A DNA stretch of 40,201 nt from Phoronis ovalis (lineage: Eukaryota > Phoronida > Phoronidae), in assembly GCA_028565635.1 (NCBI GenBank), contig JAOXYB010082498.1:1-40201 (forward strand), given 5' to 3'. Below the pieces are notes generated by a model. The model did not search any database, was not told where the DNA came from, and saw nothing but the letters and a program-made list of their open reading frames with translations. The translations under genes were made by a program, and so were the position numbers. Of the stretch, positions 10,501-25,500 are shown piece after piece (the stretch's first letter is position 1; every line of letters starts with the position of its first letter).

Positions 10501-13500
10501 TGGATAAAGCGGTTGTTTTTAGTATAATGCAAAATGGCTAAAGCATAATTTTATATACAAGGCAATGATCAAAAGATATCTTTTCAATCTACATACAAAT
10601 ACATGTTTTGATCAGAAAAAAAAAATCAGTGTGAACATGATTCTTACATAATACAACATATATTTCTTAACTGATATAAGAAAACATGCCCCATCTGTTT
10701 GACAATATTTATGCAAGTTTTTCTCAATTAATAACACAAATTCCACATTCAAAACAGCCATGATACAATTATTTTCTTAAGATGGCCAGTACATGACACT
10801 ATCATAACATGCCACTAGTGTTACCATCACAGGAAGATGATCTTTACTCTGTTTTTTAGACAAGGCCCCACACAGCCTCATCTAATCCAGTAATTACTAC
10901 GATAACCAAGTTTGGTCAGCATACTACCATTAAAATATGCCATAAGTAAAACTTATCTCCAAACATGTTTTGAATTTCAAATGATGATACTCACAGCTGT
11001 TTAAGACTAGACAACCCATAGAGCCAACCCTTGTCCACAGATCTAATGTTATTCTGATCCAGTTGCCTACAAAAAGAAAGCCACACAATTCATGAGCATT
11101 GCATAACACCTGGTATTGAACATATGACACACAAGGAAGCTGTTCCCAAACTCTGTAGGAGATTTGTCACTTGTATTAAACAACAACACAAGTGATCCAG
11201 CATCTGCAAAGTACTAACACTTCACACTCTTTTATCCCAGCTCACTGTGTAATTACCATTTGATCCAAGTTGCATGGTTAATAATTACAACTAAGGCTCA
11301 TTGTTATCATGAGGTTGCATTGATCTACTAAACAGTTATTTTATTTAAACAGTTAAATTTTGTAATGTCAGGTTCAGGTCTGAGACACTCAAGGGTACCT
11401 ATCTTAGTGCATAGGCATCTGGTAATGAAGTTGGGGGACTAATTCTCTTACATTTGATGAAATCTATACTTACAGAGTCTCGATACTACTAAGTCCCCAA
11501 AATGCACCATCCATAAGCTGCTCGATTTTATTTTTACGTAGTTTTAAAACAAGTAGACTCTCCAATCCATGAAATACTAAGCCATCAATAGTTCTCAGGT
11601 GGTTGCGACTAAGTTCCCTACAAAAATAAAGAAATCAGCAAAACATAGGTCTGCATCTTGTCATACACTTCTGGGCACTCACTACTAGCAAGCAACATTG
11701 TACGAAGAAACAAATATTTCAAAGTCAAATAGTCGGCAACACAAACTGTGAATGAATAGGTTTTGCTACAAGACAAAAGTTATTAAAATTCTGGGTTTTT
11801 TTCATCACATTCTACAGTATAATAAATCTACATACAGATCAAGCCTACTTACAAAGTTTTGAGAGATTTCAACTTGCTGAATAATTTCTTCGGCAAATTT
11901 GATAATCTGTTCCTGTTCAGCTTTAATGAGTGTAAAGATGGGATATTATCAAAGGATCCCAACTCTATGTTACTGATCGAGTTATTATTAAGGAATCTGC
12001 AAATGTAAAAATAACACGTTACAATCACCTCACAACAGAGTCACTTTATTGCAAAGGATGACATACAAAAAATACTATTACATGCCAACGGAAAACAAGG
12101 TGAAGAAAATCTTAACTCTTATACACCGGTTTAGTGAAAATCAATTTTTCACTTGGATTTAACTGTGAAATGTAAACACAAATACAACTAAAACTTATCA
12201 AATTAACAATGTTTTAGTAGAAGTTTTAGTTACAGAAAATGCAACGAAAATCAATATTAAATGCTTGGACAAATATTTCTCTGAGAATTACATGTCCTGG
12301 GTAAACAAATTAGGTGAAAAAAACTAAGTTATCCCGAAGCGGAATTGATTCGATCATTTTTTTGTGTAACTTACAGCTGCTGAAGTCCAAGTCTGCTAGA
12401 AAATGTAGACGACGTAATTTCTGCTACATGGTTGAAGTTGAGATCCAGTTCTTTGAGACGAGTCAAACCACTGAGCAATTCTGGTCGAATCACAGATATC
12501 TGGTTGTGATGTCTACAAAGAGGGGTGAACAAATTATATAACGTAAAATATCCATTTCATTACACAAAATATTAATACCATATCAACCAATGTTTTCAGA
12601 ACACACAAGACACAGTTCAAATAGGCTTATTTACTGTTGACACTCAGACTAAAGGGGTTTATACAAAATTTAGCCACACTGCAGTCAGCCACACACACTT
12701 ACACAAGATATATATTTATATGCATACATAACATGGATAATTTTGGTACGCGAAACAAGATACGTGATTTTAGTTTTATATACTCAGGTGTCATGAGAAA
12801 TTTTTCTTCTTACTTGATTTAAAAAAATTAAATACCAGACAGTAAAAAAATTAAAACACTCAGTATTGATTGTATGATCATGGTATCTTAACTTTTTTTA
12901 CACCTGGTGACCAGATGTTTGGCTACTAAATTTCCAGGGCTTCAGATACTTCTTTTTTTGTAAAGGCTACCCTGGTTCAATAAACAAATATGTCCAGTAA
13001 AACATCTTAACCAGTATTGCTTTTCATTTACACTGCACATAAAAACTGTTTAATAACTATGCTGTAGGTTTTTATACCAAATATTTTATAAAAATTAAGC
13101 CTAAAGCTGGTAAAATTTATCTCACAAGGCAATCAAATGTAATCTGATACAAAACCTCTCAGCAGTAGTGCTAGAAAAATGTGTTAACACATCAAGTAGG
13201 CATGACCTTCACTATCACAGGTCACTAAAAAAACCTACTCCATATTGTACGTAAACGGATCAGGTTATGCCTACTACCATTAGAATGAAATAAGATCTTC
13301 TGCCAGATTCATGAGACCAATTTTGATGTCATGTATAATATTTATATATTGCCTGTATTGTCCATTTTTGTTATTTGGGTAGAAATGAACTTTTGAATGA
13401 TCTAATAAGCACAAAGTGGCTCTGATAACAAATTATTCATATTTTAAAACTGTGAATGCAAAAACTAACCTATCAGCTAACCACATTTGATTGTGCAAAA

Positions 13501-16500
13501 TGGTTTAATCATGGTTACCTAAAATCCAGCTTACTGCAATTTTCTAATAATGAACAAAATATTACCAGCTACCAGTTGATAGGTGTTTGACTGTGGTTTT
13601 AATTTAAATAGCCAGGAAAATAGACCTGTCAAATGAAGCCAAGATGTTAGAAATATCTCTGACATTTTAGATAATTTGAAGGCTTAGAACATACATAATC
13701 TAACACATATGAGTAAATCGTAGCTCTCACATATCAGAACAGTCCAAGCAATGGTTTTTATTATCCTGTACCAGTTCCTGTAAACAGAAAGACTTATTTT
13801 GCCATAAGCTACAAATGGCAAACTGAACTGTGATTGGCTGATTTTTAACAAGAAGTCTGTTGCTATTTTCATGTAAGTATGGCATAAATTATAAAGGTTT
13901 GAACACTTAGGACATCTTAAATACCTGGAAACCATATTAGTTACATATATTATTAATACACTTCAATCAATTTACACCTAACATATGCTAGAGAAAACAT
14001 GTTTCTATGGATTCTCTGGTACAATTTAACCATCTCTTTTTCCATACCACACCAGTAGAAAGTCTGCTGCATAGCGTAATCAATCAAAATTCAGACAAAT
14101 TTGTTTCTAAGTTTGTATGCTGGTTTGCAAACACAGCCAACATAAAAATTAATCTAGACAGGTTCCAGATAAAGCAAATTTTTGTTCAAACTCAAATAGA
14201 AGAGCAAATTGTTAAACAGTTTTTCAAAAGAATATTAATACCAGATATGCCCAATTCAACTGAAATGAGTCCTACACAAACAGTACTTCTGGATACAGTT
14301 TGTCCTTGAGGTAACATAAGAGTAAAGAAACAGTCTCACTTTGCACAAGTGAAAAATTAGCTTGTTGTGTACATACTATACTCGAATACTGCCTGCGACA
14401 ATATTGGTCTAAAACGGGAGAAAACACAACAGTAATTTTGTTCTTTGTGTACACTAGCATACTATTTCGATTGATTAGTGGAATAAAGTTTGGATAACTC
14501 AGAAGTTAGGGGTCAAAACAGTACAGTAAATATGTGAAAGTGCTCAATAATCTAGTACTAGTATAGTTTAATAGGATGATGTTGATTTTGTTTTCAGGCT
14601 GCATCAAAGTGTTTAAAAGAAAATATGTACACTAAAAATCTTTTGATAGAATTGTAGTATTAAAATATATTTTGCTTTTATTTCTTAACACTAGCAATAT
14701 TCATAAAAAGGGGCTATTTTTACCCTTCATATATCCTTCCAACTAGTCTCGCCGTCCCCCCTCCCCTCGGGACATTTAGCATAGCTACTTCAATTTTTAA
14801 ACCACCCCATAAAACTCTATGAAATACTTACAACACAAGCTTGGTTATGTTGGAGTTTCTTCCAAAATGTGGGATATCTGTGTATTTATTGTTGGCTAAT
14901 TTCCTGAAAAAAATTGAAACAAACAGTTTAAAGTATGTTAATAAGATGGCAGCAATACTGAACCAGCAAAAACAAACCAATATGCCATGAGCAACTGTAA
15001 TATATCTTAAACCTACAGAACAGTTACAACTTATAAGCATTGTGGTCAAGCAGAAAATAATATTTTTTCTCCACCATGTTGAACTATACAGAATTATTAA
15101 ACCATCAGACACTACTGCCCATTGTATAACAATTCAAACACACAATGAATTAACATTTACAAAATCATCACAAAAATTGCTCTGTCAAGCAGAAAATCAG
15201 AAGTGACAGGCCAACAACAGCCACACTGCACTTTGTGGGCTGTGTATAAATATCAGGCGTTTTACTAGGGTGTTAAATTAATGCCTGCAGCTATATTTCA
15301 AACAAAAAATTCAGTAGTGGACGCTATATCACAATGGTTTAATTTTTATGCGATTACCGAGTCATCGTGGTAAAGAATATACACAACACAAGGTGTACAC
15401 TACACACATATGTCAACACTCTTGAAAAATATTCATTTCAAATTTAATAATCCACAATAAAGACAATAAAACCTAAGAGGACTCGTAAATAATTGCCATG
15501 TCATGAGGCACCTGGAGTTTAATTAAAGCCTACTTAAAAGGTAATACATTTTAAAACTGGCTATGTGTAAGATATTAGGGGGAGCATGCACACATAGACA
15601 GCGGAAACTTCACTTACAGTTCAGTGAGGCTTGGTACATATGACAGAATCTGGGGATCAAGTCTCGTCAGCTTGTTGTTACTCAGATCTCTGTAAAAGAA
15701 AAAAGGAAATATCAGTAATGACAGCAGTAATAACTACTCTCTCCCTCGCTCCTTACTATCTCTCCCCCCCCCCCCCATCGCTCCTAATATCTTCCAACCC
15801 ATTTCCTTTTCTTCGCCACTAAGATTTTTTATAAATTTTAAACAGAGTGAATGAGACTTTCATCAAATGTTTAACAACAAATTTTACATATGCTGGTGCA
15901 TAATTATATACAATACTGCACAAAACAACCTACAATTAACCTAAACTGTACATGTACATAAACATCTGACTCAGAAAATTCTTGCACCAAAAATTGGGCA
16001 TTCTACCAAACTGAATATTGTACTTATCATTCCTATTATTATTCAGTCTCTGGTTACATGAATTGGTGAAATCATAGAATTTTACTTTTTTTGTTGTTCA
16101 CATTTTGGTTAATAGTTAATTACCAGCCGTCTTAATATAGGGGTAATACATTTTTTTAATATCTTTTTTTATAGACAAGAGCAATCAGACAGTTTTTTCA
16201 CAGGGAGACTAAAAATAAACCAGAAGTTGTAGAAATTAGCAGCTATAAGGAGAACTAGCTCTTGAGGAATTCAACAGCTTGTATTCTGGACACTATATCA
16301 AGATGACTGTCAGCTGAAATAAAGCATTCATGTTTACATTCAGTAGTTGAAGTGTTTGTTTTCATTTGATCACATATGGCCTCTTCAAAAGTAAATCCAG
16401 CTAAGAGGTAAAAAAAGATTTATATGTGGACATGCTGAATTTTGTTTATTTTGTAGTTTATGTATGGTGCAATTAACCAAAGGAAGGTAACANNNNNNNN

Positions 16501-19500
16501 NNNNNNNNNNNNNNNNNNNNNNNNNNNNNNNNNNNNNNNNNNNNNNNNNNNNNNNNNNNNNNNNNNNNNNNNNNNNNNNNNNNNNNNNNNNNAGATTTAT
16601 ATGTGGACATGCTGAATTTTGTTTATTTTGTAGTTTATGTATGGTGCAATTAACCAAAGGAAGGTAACATTTGTAGAAATAAATATCGGTAAAGATATTA
16701 CAATGAATGCTATTATATACCATGTCTAAAATAAGGTAACAAAACAAAACTTGTATATGGTTTGAAACTTTTCCTGACACTTCAGTTTATAAGACACACA
16801 ATTTTATGTGTAAAACCTGTGTCTGCTTTTTCAATACGCAAATACACCATGCTCTCATCATTCAAGAACAGCACACAGAAACTCAATGGACCAGTTAAAC
16901 CTTAGTTTATTCAATCAGTTCTGTGTTATTTAGGAAGTCTTCCCATAAGCTGCCTCAAATGTAAAGAAATGAAAATTAAATTCATAATACACAAGTACAC
17001 CTGTATTATAGGTTTGGACACATATGAAGTGACAACTCTTACATAACCAGAAACCCTACTGTAGAATTGCACTTGAATGGGCTTTGTAACTTGGCATGCC
17101 CAATAGGTAGCTAATCAATGGTGGTAGGCTGGTGATGCTACACATTTACTTAGGGAAAACAAACAACTTTTCAAATTGCTCAACTTTAAGCAAAATGTCT
17201 GTCTGGTGAATATAATGTGAAATTTGTTGTCATATCGTATGTAACAACACTACTTCAAATAAAAATACTGTATATTTCTATGTTACAACTACTCCATTAG
17301 TTGACACACAGGCAGATTAACACACAGGCAGATTAACACACAGGCAGATTAACACACAGGCAATTCAGAAAATTTAAATCAAAACAATAAAGTAATAGAA
17401 TCATTTTTCAACAGGTATTTATTTGCCTTAGCTTCAAACCCCCCCCCCCCCTGCCCCTTCAAATCTTCAAACTTTAATATTGTTTAGGAGATTTGATGAA
17501 CACAGGTGTAGATTCTAGCACTACCAGGCAATAAACAGTGATTTATTTGAAACAAATTCTATTTTCTGTGTTTTGCATCTGCATGCATATGCCTTTGATG
17601 TGCACAAAGTAAAAAAGCAGACATTAAAATGTTTGATGTACCGTAAAGTATTCCTTTTACATAATTAAATATACTGTGCTAATAAAATGGAACTGAGAAG
17701 TTATATACTCTAATAAAACATTAAATAAATTGGCTATATTTAATGATGATAGTTGGTAGATAATAAAATTTAACAGCAAATTTATTAATGAATTCATACA
17801 AACTCATAAGACATGCTAAAACCCGCAGAAACCCTGTAAAAACATTTTTAAAATTTGACCATAGAGCAAGACAGATGGCCATTCTTGGTACGATAACCTA
17901 TTTTTATGCATTTTTTGCTGGTGGCAATAAAAACTTCATGTTTTTATATTTAAACTTTTAAACCTTTTTTTACGGTACAATCATTCAAACTATTCAAGTG
18001 ATCAACATATTCCACATTCAAAAATTGAAATTTATCAGCATAAAAGGCTTTTTAACAGTGCAAACCTTTTCCCTATTCCAGTAACCTGTATAACCCACAT
18101 GTAATATAATAATTGCTATTTAATTATATAGTGTACATAAAGCTGTTAAATCAAAAGTTGCTGGCCAATGCTTAAATAAGAATGACAAAAAATATGAAAA
18201 CTAACATCTATCAGAGTTTCACCATCGAAGCTGAATGATTTAAGCTTTCCACAGCAAGTATTATACGATTATATTATTATTATTATAAATATAACATATA
18301 TATGCAGCAGGTATTATTTTATGGGATTTACTCAAATGAGTAGCTTCAGGTGTCCTGTCCAGGTGTGCTAGAAAGGACAGTTTATAATGGGATTTGGATT
18401 ATTTTACTATTAAAATAAATGTAGCTTTATAATTCATCTAGTTATTTTTTTACTGTAGACAATATTTGACTTCTATAGAAATACAATAGTAATGTTACTT
18501 ATAAGTAATCTTTGTTAATTACAGATCTAATTAAATCTGCTTCCTATCATGGTTTTGTCATTTCACATTCTAATTTATGGTATAGAAGTCTGGTATAGAA
18601 GTAGATCATATTTTCTCATAATGGTATCTTCATTTAGAACTCAGGTCACTTCCCTCATCCATTACAGAGAGATGCATATCAAAGAGCTACACCAGCATGA
18701 TATACCAAAGGCAAAAAAATACTTAAATATTAAAACATAAATCTATTAAAAATAAAAGAAAATTGTGACATCTCTAATACATATAAACCAACAATTTAGA
18801 TTTAAATAAATTATAAAGAAAATGGTGTTTTGTGGAAGGTGCAAATTAATACAAGAACAGTATTCTGCTATAAGACTGATTGGCATGTACATAGAGCTAA
18901 TACTGTAGTCCATTTGAAATCTGGATTTGATTTTCACCTGGTTATATAACAGGCACAAATACATTCTTAAACCTATCTGCCTCTCCTCTAATTTTGGACA
19001 GTAGTTACTCAAACATTTTTTAATAATGCCTGTTTTATTTATTTTATACATCAAGTTACAAGAACTACTTCTTCAGACAATCAAATGCCTTTTCAAAATC
19101 AACAAGAGCATTTTTTCAAATATAAAATAGGCCTCTAAATTTAAGAATTACCAAGAAGCCTACTGAATAGGTTTTAGAATTTACTGGGTAATGGCTGCAG
19201 TGAGCCATTATTTAGTTACAGTAATTTGCCCCTGACCAGTTTTACACCTTTAATAATAGCTGTCTATACAAGAGAGTGATCACCTGGGCTTCCTAATAAA
19301 AGATGAAGGATCCTTGGTAAACATCTGTGACCATTCAAAATTTCATAACAATTTTCATGGCTTAGTCCTTAAACATAAATCAATTAGCAAGATTATGAAT
19401 TCAAAGCCAGGTTGAAAAAATGGATACATTACACTACTATAATAAATGGTACAGCTGTGACAACTATGGTAAAAATACATGTGACAACTATCTTTTCAGA

Positions 19501-22500
19501 TACAATGTATGGCTTAGCATAACAGGATTACCAAATTACTGAAACATAAATAGGTCTTATAAATATAAGATTTAAAGGTCAGTCAGTCCTACAAAGATGA
19601 TGACTTAATTCGAAATTCAAAGAAATGTGTCACTTTTGTGTCTTTATTTTCCTTGATTTAAAGATCCCAAGACAAATACATCAGTTGTATTTACATACAA
19701 ATCATTTACCAGGTGAGAATATAAAGAAACATTTTACTATTTAATACAAATAAGTATTAAGGTAAAAATAAAGACACCACATCTCGAATGAAGGAGGGCA
19801 ATATTTGACAATCCTTTAATGTGTTGCCAAGTATAAAATATTTAAAATGTGTCTCAACTGGAATAGTCACAATACTCAGTAGTGCCACAAGTTTCCAGAA
19901 GCAAGAAATAAGGATTGGGGGACTTAAAGTCTATTTGTACTAATCAAACATTTGTTCTTGTGTCAAATATAAACAAACTGATTACATCATGGCATGATAT
20001 TTTTAATTTGTTCCAACATGTTCATGACACGTTTTTTGTAAGTTTAGAGAGACAATGCCCCCCCCCATGGCTTGTTTGTTGATACCAATATCAAATAAAA
20101 CTGGATATACATTATGCAAGAGGTGCACAGAAAACATTGATAAACTGAACAATGAGTAAGAAAATCAAACATGGATATTGGAAAGTGTATTTGTGCAACT
20201 TAACTGTGTACAGTGTCTGTGTGAGCTGTCAACAAATGTTACTCAATGCAACTAAAATGGGCTTTCAAAAACAAACACTCCACATATGACATTAGCAAAT
20301 ACAGACAGTGTTTCAATCAATACAGTAGATTTAATGAGCACATTTTGAAATAACAAAAACCAAACCAGCTTTGGCACTTAATTTAAATTTTCTTATTAAA
20401 TATTTATATATTATGAGATCCAAAAAAAATGTAAGGGATTCAACCAGATTATGAATTCTTTAATATCCTTCAGACGGGTGGGGTGACATTTTTCGCTTGG
20501 AAATGAAACAATTGCAATGTGTATTGCATCAGATTGCAGCATGCACTTTAATCAAAGTCAAACCTCCATCTACAAAAAGTCTACTTGCCCCCCCCCCCCG
20601 CCCCCCCTGACATACAGAACAACAGATGCATAATACATGTATCTATTGCATTCAAACAACAAGTTATTCAATTTTTATTAATTTCAAGCATTCCCTGAAA
20701 ATCTGTAAATTGACTTTTTCTACATATTTACGAAATTAATCACAATCATTTCTGCAAAATTTCTGTTTAAAGCTCCTTCAACTAGAAAAGTGTATTTCTT
20801 TCAAATTCCTCAAATGTGTCTAAAAACATTTGAACAACTGCCACTATGTATAACCTTATTGATCATCTTTCAGATTTTTGAAAATAATTTACTTATCATA
20901 ATCAATCGAGAGAAGGAACTAGCAACAACAGTTACTACATTGCAGAATTTAGTGAAAATGCCATAGTATCCACCAAAAAGCTGTCAACAGATTCATATAA
21001 ATGTTGGAATAATGGTAGGAGGATTAGTGATATCTTTCTAAAGTGAAGTTGATCTGTGTTCTCCCACAAAACTGATAAAACATATGGGTTATGAAATATT
21101 TGAATGTAACAACTAAGATCTTGTCTATTATATGTACATAGCAAATTCATAGTCGGAAGCCAAAGATTTTTTTATTGAACGTTACTGTACTTTGCACCTG
21201 TTTCAGAAATGGATATTTATTTAAGTTTCTGTTCATTGGGAAAAGTAACAAAAACAAAAGCTAAGTTGTATAATATGCAACTTTGAGGATCAATGGGAGA
21301 AATTTTAAAACGATGGACATGAAATAAAACTTTTCTGGCATTCAAAACATTGTGCGAGCACCATCTCCACGATCCTTAGCAGAATATAAGTAGATATATT
21401 AATGACTAGATTGATATTCTCTTTGCAATCACTTATAGTCAGCTTTGATGTTAATACAATCTAAAGTCTGAAAGCTCCAAGGGTTTTAATCAATTTGTTT
21501 TACACACTCTCTGTTTAATTGAGACAAATCCTTATTCACAACAGTAATAACAGGTAGTGGGTGCCAAGTCTTAAACACAGAACAACAAAAAAGTTTTATT
21601 AAATATTCTATCGATTCTGTCATGTACTGTATAAAAAATATTTGATGGATGACTTCTGGTAATTGAACCTACATGGAGATATTGTCATATCCCCAGGGAA
21701 GCTAAATATAATTTTGAGGACTTTTCAGATTACATGCGCAAATAGCAGGCAAGGATTGTGAGTTCAAACTTTGTAGCTTTAGAAATATCCATCTGTACAC
21801 TTCAACCATACCAGCAATTTGGAATATTCCATATTTTAACCACCTTTATAATTACAGTATCAATTATAAGACCACATCTGAATGAAGTGAACTGAAGGTA
21901 CATAATTACTATAAAACTAAACTTTCCCAGTATGTTTTGATCATTAACACCAATTAATAACAAAACAGTACCTTGTCATTATATTTGCATTTGACCAACA
22001 AAAAGTTGTTTACAAAACTGTTGGCATACCTTTAAATTAAAATAAAATCAGGGCAATCAAAAATTTTGCTTGCATCACAAAAGGGCCACAAGGTCATCAC
22101 CACAGCTCACCAAAATCCAACAGGCTGGGTTATAAATACTTTTCCCTGTCCCCAATTTATTTAAAATATTTTTGATAAACCCATGCTAACTTTCCTTTCA
22201 CAATGAACAGGTTTTCTGTAACTATTTCCAGTTGTACCAAAACAGTGATAGTTGAACATGACAACTCTATTTGTCTACAATTGATTGCCTGAAATCTAAA
22301 ACCAGACAAATTGCATGTCAAAAACCTTCTATTGCCAATATCAGAGTATTGTGTTACAGTGTTCATGAATATTACATTATGTGGTATAGAGTAGCAACAG
22401 TTTCTACATGTTTACAATACATTCTTTTACCACAAAATGTCACAAAATTATTTTTTTCATAAATGGAAGAGATTACAAGGTGGCAGTTAGGAATATTTTA

Positions 22501-25500
22501 ATTACAAGCCAGTTAACAAGGGATTAGCTCATATTTGATATTTCTGTGCCTCATCAGTTCCCCTTTATTTTCTTTCCTAGTTAACTCCCAACAGCATTCA
22601 AACACTTTTCGATATATACAAAGCAGTTACTAAGAAAAAGATGAGATAATTAATCAAAGTTCACTCAACTGCAGGAGCTTACAATTTCTTGTCAAAATTT
22701 AGACAAAACCTGGCAGTGAATAATTGCTGAAAAGCATGCTTATAACCAACAACTTGAAATCCACACACAGGTGTGAAATTGATTGCATGTAACTCATGTA
22801 ACAGTTTACTGCCTTCCAACATGATCCAATATACATGTTACCTCAGGCTTTGAACTATAGATAATTTATAACCTAAACAGGCATAGCTCCAGGTAAGAAC
22901 ATTTGAGCACACATCTCAAATTACATTGCAACAGTAAAGGCCCCAGAGAAGGGATAAGTTAATGATTAATAAATACTGCTTTATCAGTAATAGATCAATT
23001 GGACCAGCAAAACAACACATACAGACAAGTACAGATTAGATAAGAGGCCATTCAAAATGGTAAAGGTGCGATTTTCAACCCATGAAATCTGCTACACAGG
23101 TGTTGTTCGTTCTGATAACTAAATGATATCTCAGAAATGAAATTTATATTGTAAAATACATAGATATCAGTTATTTTCAAATCTTAAATGGAGAACTGAA
23201 ATGAGGCATATTTGTGACTGGGACATCATCAAAAGTGTTTGTGAGACACGCCTGGTTGAACATTTTAATACTTTTTAATAGCAGTTAAAAATAGTAGCAG
23301 TAAATTTATCAGAAAATATATTAGCCATAAATCCTGAAGAAGAAGAAAAATCACTTGATAAATAACTGATCTGTCAGTTGCACACTGTACTATTCCAACC
23401 CCGAAAAGAAATCAAAGGAGAGCTCTTGGCAATTGATGTCTTTTCCCTATATGTTGTTCATCAAAACAGATAAGAACTCCTATTAGAAAATATAAGTAGT
23501 CAAACAACAGGCTATTATAAATTTTGAAACTTGCAAATTGAAATGTTTAATAGTTTCCATTGAAATTTTCAAAACTGTCAAAGAATGTCAAACATGCCTG
23601 TCTTGTGACATATCAAATACTGTCATAGTTGAAAAATTTGAAGTACCCATGCCCATTTGTTGCATAGAGCCCATACAACTACGAAAACTATTTCATTATA
23701 CCTGACTATTAAGATCACAGAGTACTTGAAAATGTTGAATATATGTTGAGAATGACACCATTCAATGGGCTTTTCCCCTATAACTTTCAAGTGTGAGCAC
23801 CTGGCCAGTGACAGGATATGAAACTGTTTTCTATTGGGTATGCAGAATTAGGTAATCAGCCCTGAATTATTAAATAGTACTGAAAAGGGCACTTTAAGAA
23901 TCACCAAAGGGTCATGTGAAAATTCATATAGTTTTATATTCATATAATTACACATGAACTAGGTTTACTTAATAAATCTAATATTGAATTAGAAGCCACT
24001 AAAAACAAGCTATTGTATCTAACGTCCTGTCAGTCAAATCCAAAATTTGTCCCTATAACAAAACCTCTGCATAAAACTTCAGGGCATTACATGATCAAGA
24101 CAATTTTCTGGCTATGCAGTCTCCCTAAGAGAAGCTTTCTGGTTAAATCCAAGCATCTAATTATACATCAGCCATTGCAAGCAAACAATCAGCCTTGTCA
24201 AAATGGAGCTAATTTGTTTTCAGATGCTACAAGCATCCCAGGGTGAATCAGTTCAGAAAAACACCTTCCAAACGCCCAGCAAATGATTTTAACAGGCAGT
24301 GGTGTAATACTTTCTCACGAAATGTTTCCTAGCGGACTGCAGGCAATAATCCAAATTTCTTAAACACCTGGTAAAATAGGGGATGTGTCTGGTAAACTAT
24401 AGGAAAAAAACGTATTTTATTGGTAGTTTCTCTGCTTTTGTATTTGATTTAAATAATTAGAGAATGCACATCACATAATAAATCGGAAGCTGTGATTACC
24501 AAGAGTGAGTTGAATTGCAGCTCACTGGTATCTATTAGATTACCAGTTAAAACCTTTATGTTAAATCTGTTATCCATTGCTGGTAGAAAAGCTATCAAAT
24601 TTCACTGAGCTTTGTTTTGTTAGCATCCAAATTCTTACAAGATTTGAGATGTGGCCCATTACATAGTTTTATGCCCTTTACTGAATACACATTGCAATGC
24701 TTACCATATGTCAAGATTGTGGAACAATTTTTCATTTTTAGCAGGACTGCTGGTGTGCTCATTGTACAGTAAATCTCTCTGGCAAAAAATTCAGATTCAC
24801 TTTATACTTTGCGCACAACCTAAAGCAGATAGGGCCTTTCTACAAGCTGTAAAATAAGCTTACTATTTTTTTAATCATAATACTTACAACTGTTTCAAAC
24901 TGGTTAGCCCGCGGAATGCGTCCTGGTTAATTTCTGCGATTTCGTTTGATCGTAATTCCCTAAAAGAAACAATTATTGTAAAAACTTCAGCATTGTGCAT
25001 ATTTCATTTTTATAGCTTGCGTTTTTATTATTAATACTGTACATGTACTTATCTTTTCTCATTACAAAGGAAATAAGGAGTGGACAAAGGTTACAATACA
25101 TCCAATCTGATGCGAGGAAAAAAATTCGATTTGCAAAATCAGTTTTTATTAAAGCATAATGAAATGCCCCGAAGGGTCAGTTATGCCTTTCAGTAGTTTT
25201 AGAAAAAATCAAACATTCCTACCAAAAATCAATGAAAGAAGAAAGACAAATAAATGAATTTCTTGCCTTGTGAGGTAAACATTTTTAATAGAACAAAGTG
25301 TGGGGTTTTTGCATATTGATCATGGTAAGGATTTTAACACTCTTTCTACCTCACAAAGGGCAGTGTGTGCTTCATTTGCCAAGGAGGCTGTCAACAGTTA
25401 AATAGACTTCTGTTAGAAATTTTAATCGTTTTTCATCCAACCCAATAAACAAATAAATTTGTCATGATATTTTAAAAGAGATTCGCACCTTTTAGCTGCT

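Larger units (their letters stand above)
15690..24887 (-). other. LRIG intron 2, 9.2 kb
   Basis: This is the largest intron, between the exons for LRR 1 and LRR 2. It contains the minisatellite, the assembly gap with its duplicated borders and several C runs. I saw no LRR-like frame, transposase or RNA gene in it. Long early introns often hold enhancers, but nothing here proves that. Confidence 0.8.

Noticed and set aside
14007-14309. 100-codon plus-strand frame
   Set aside because: Lies inside LRIG intron 4 on the opposite strand, has random composition and no family match.
16385-16780. 131-codon minus-strand frame
   Set aside because: It runs through the 100-N gap and repeats the same peptide on both sides, so it is an artefact of the duplicated contig ends.
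18746-19054. 102-codon minus-strand frame
   Set aside because: Within the long LRIG intron 2; no LRR pattern and no usable splice phase to the flanking exons.
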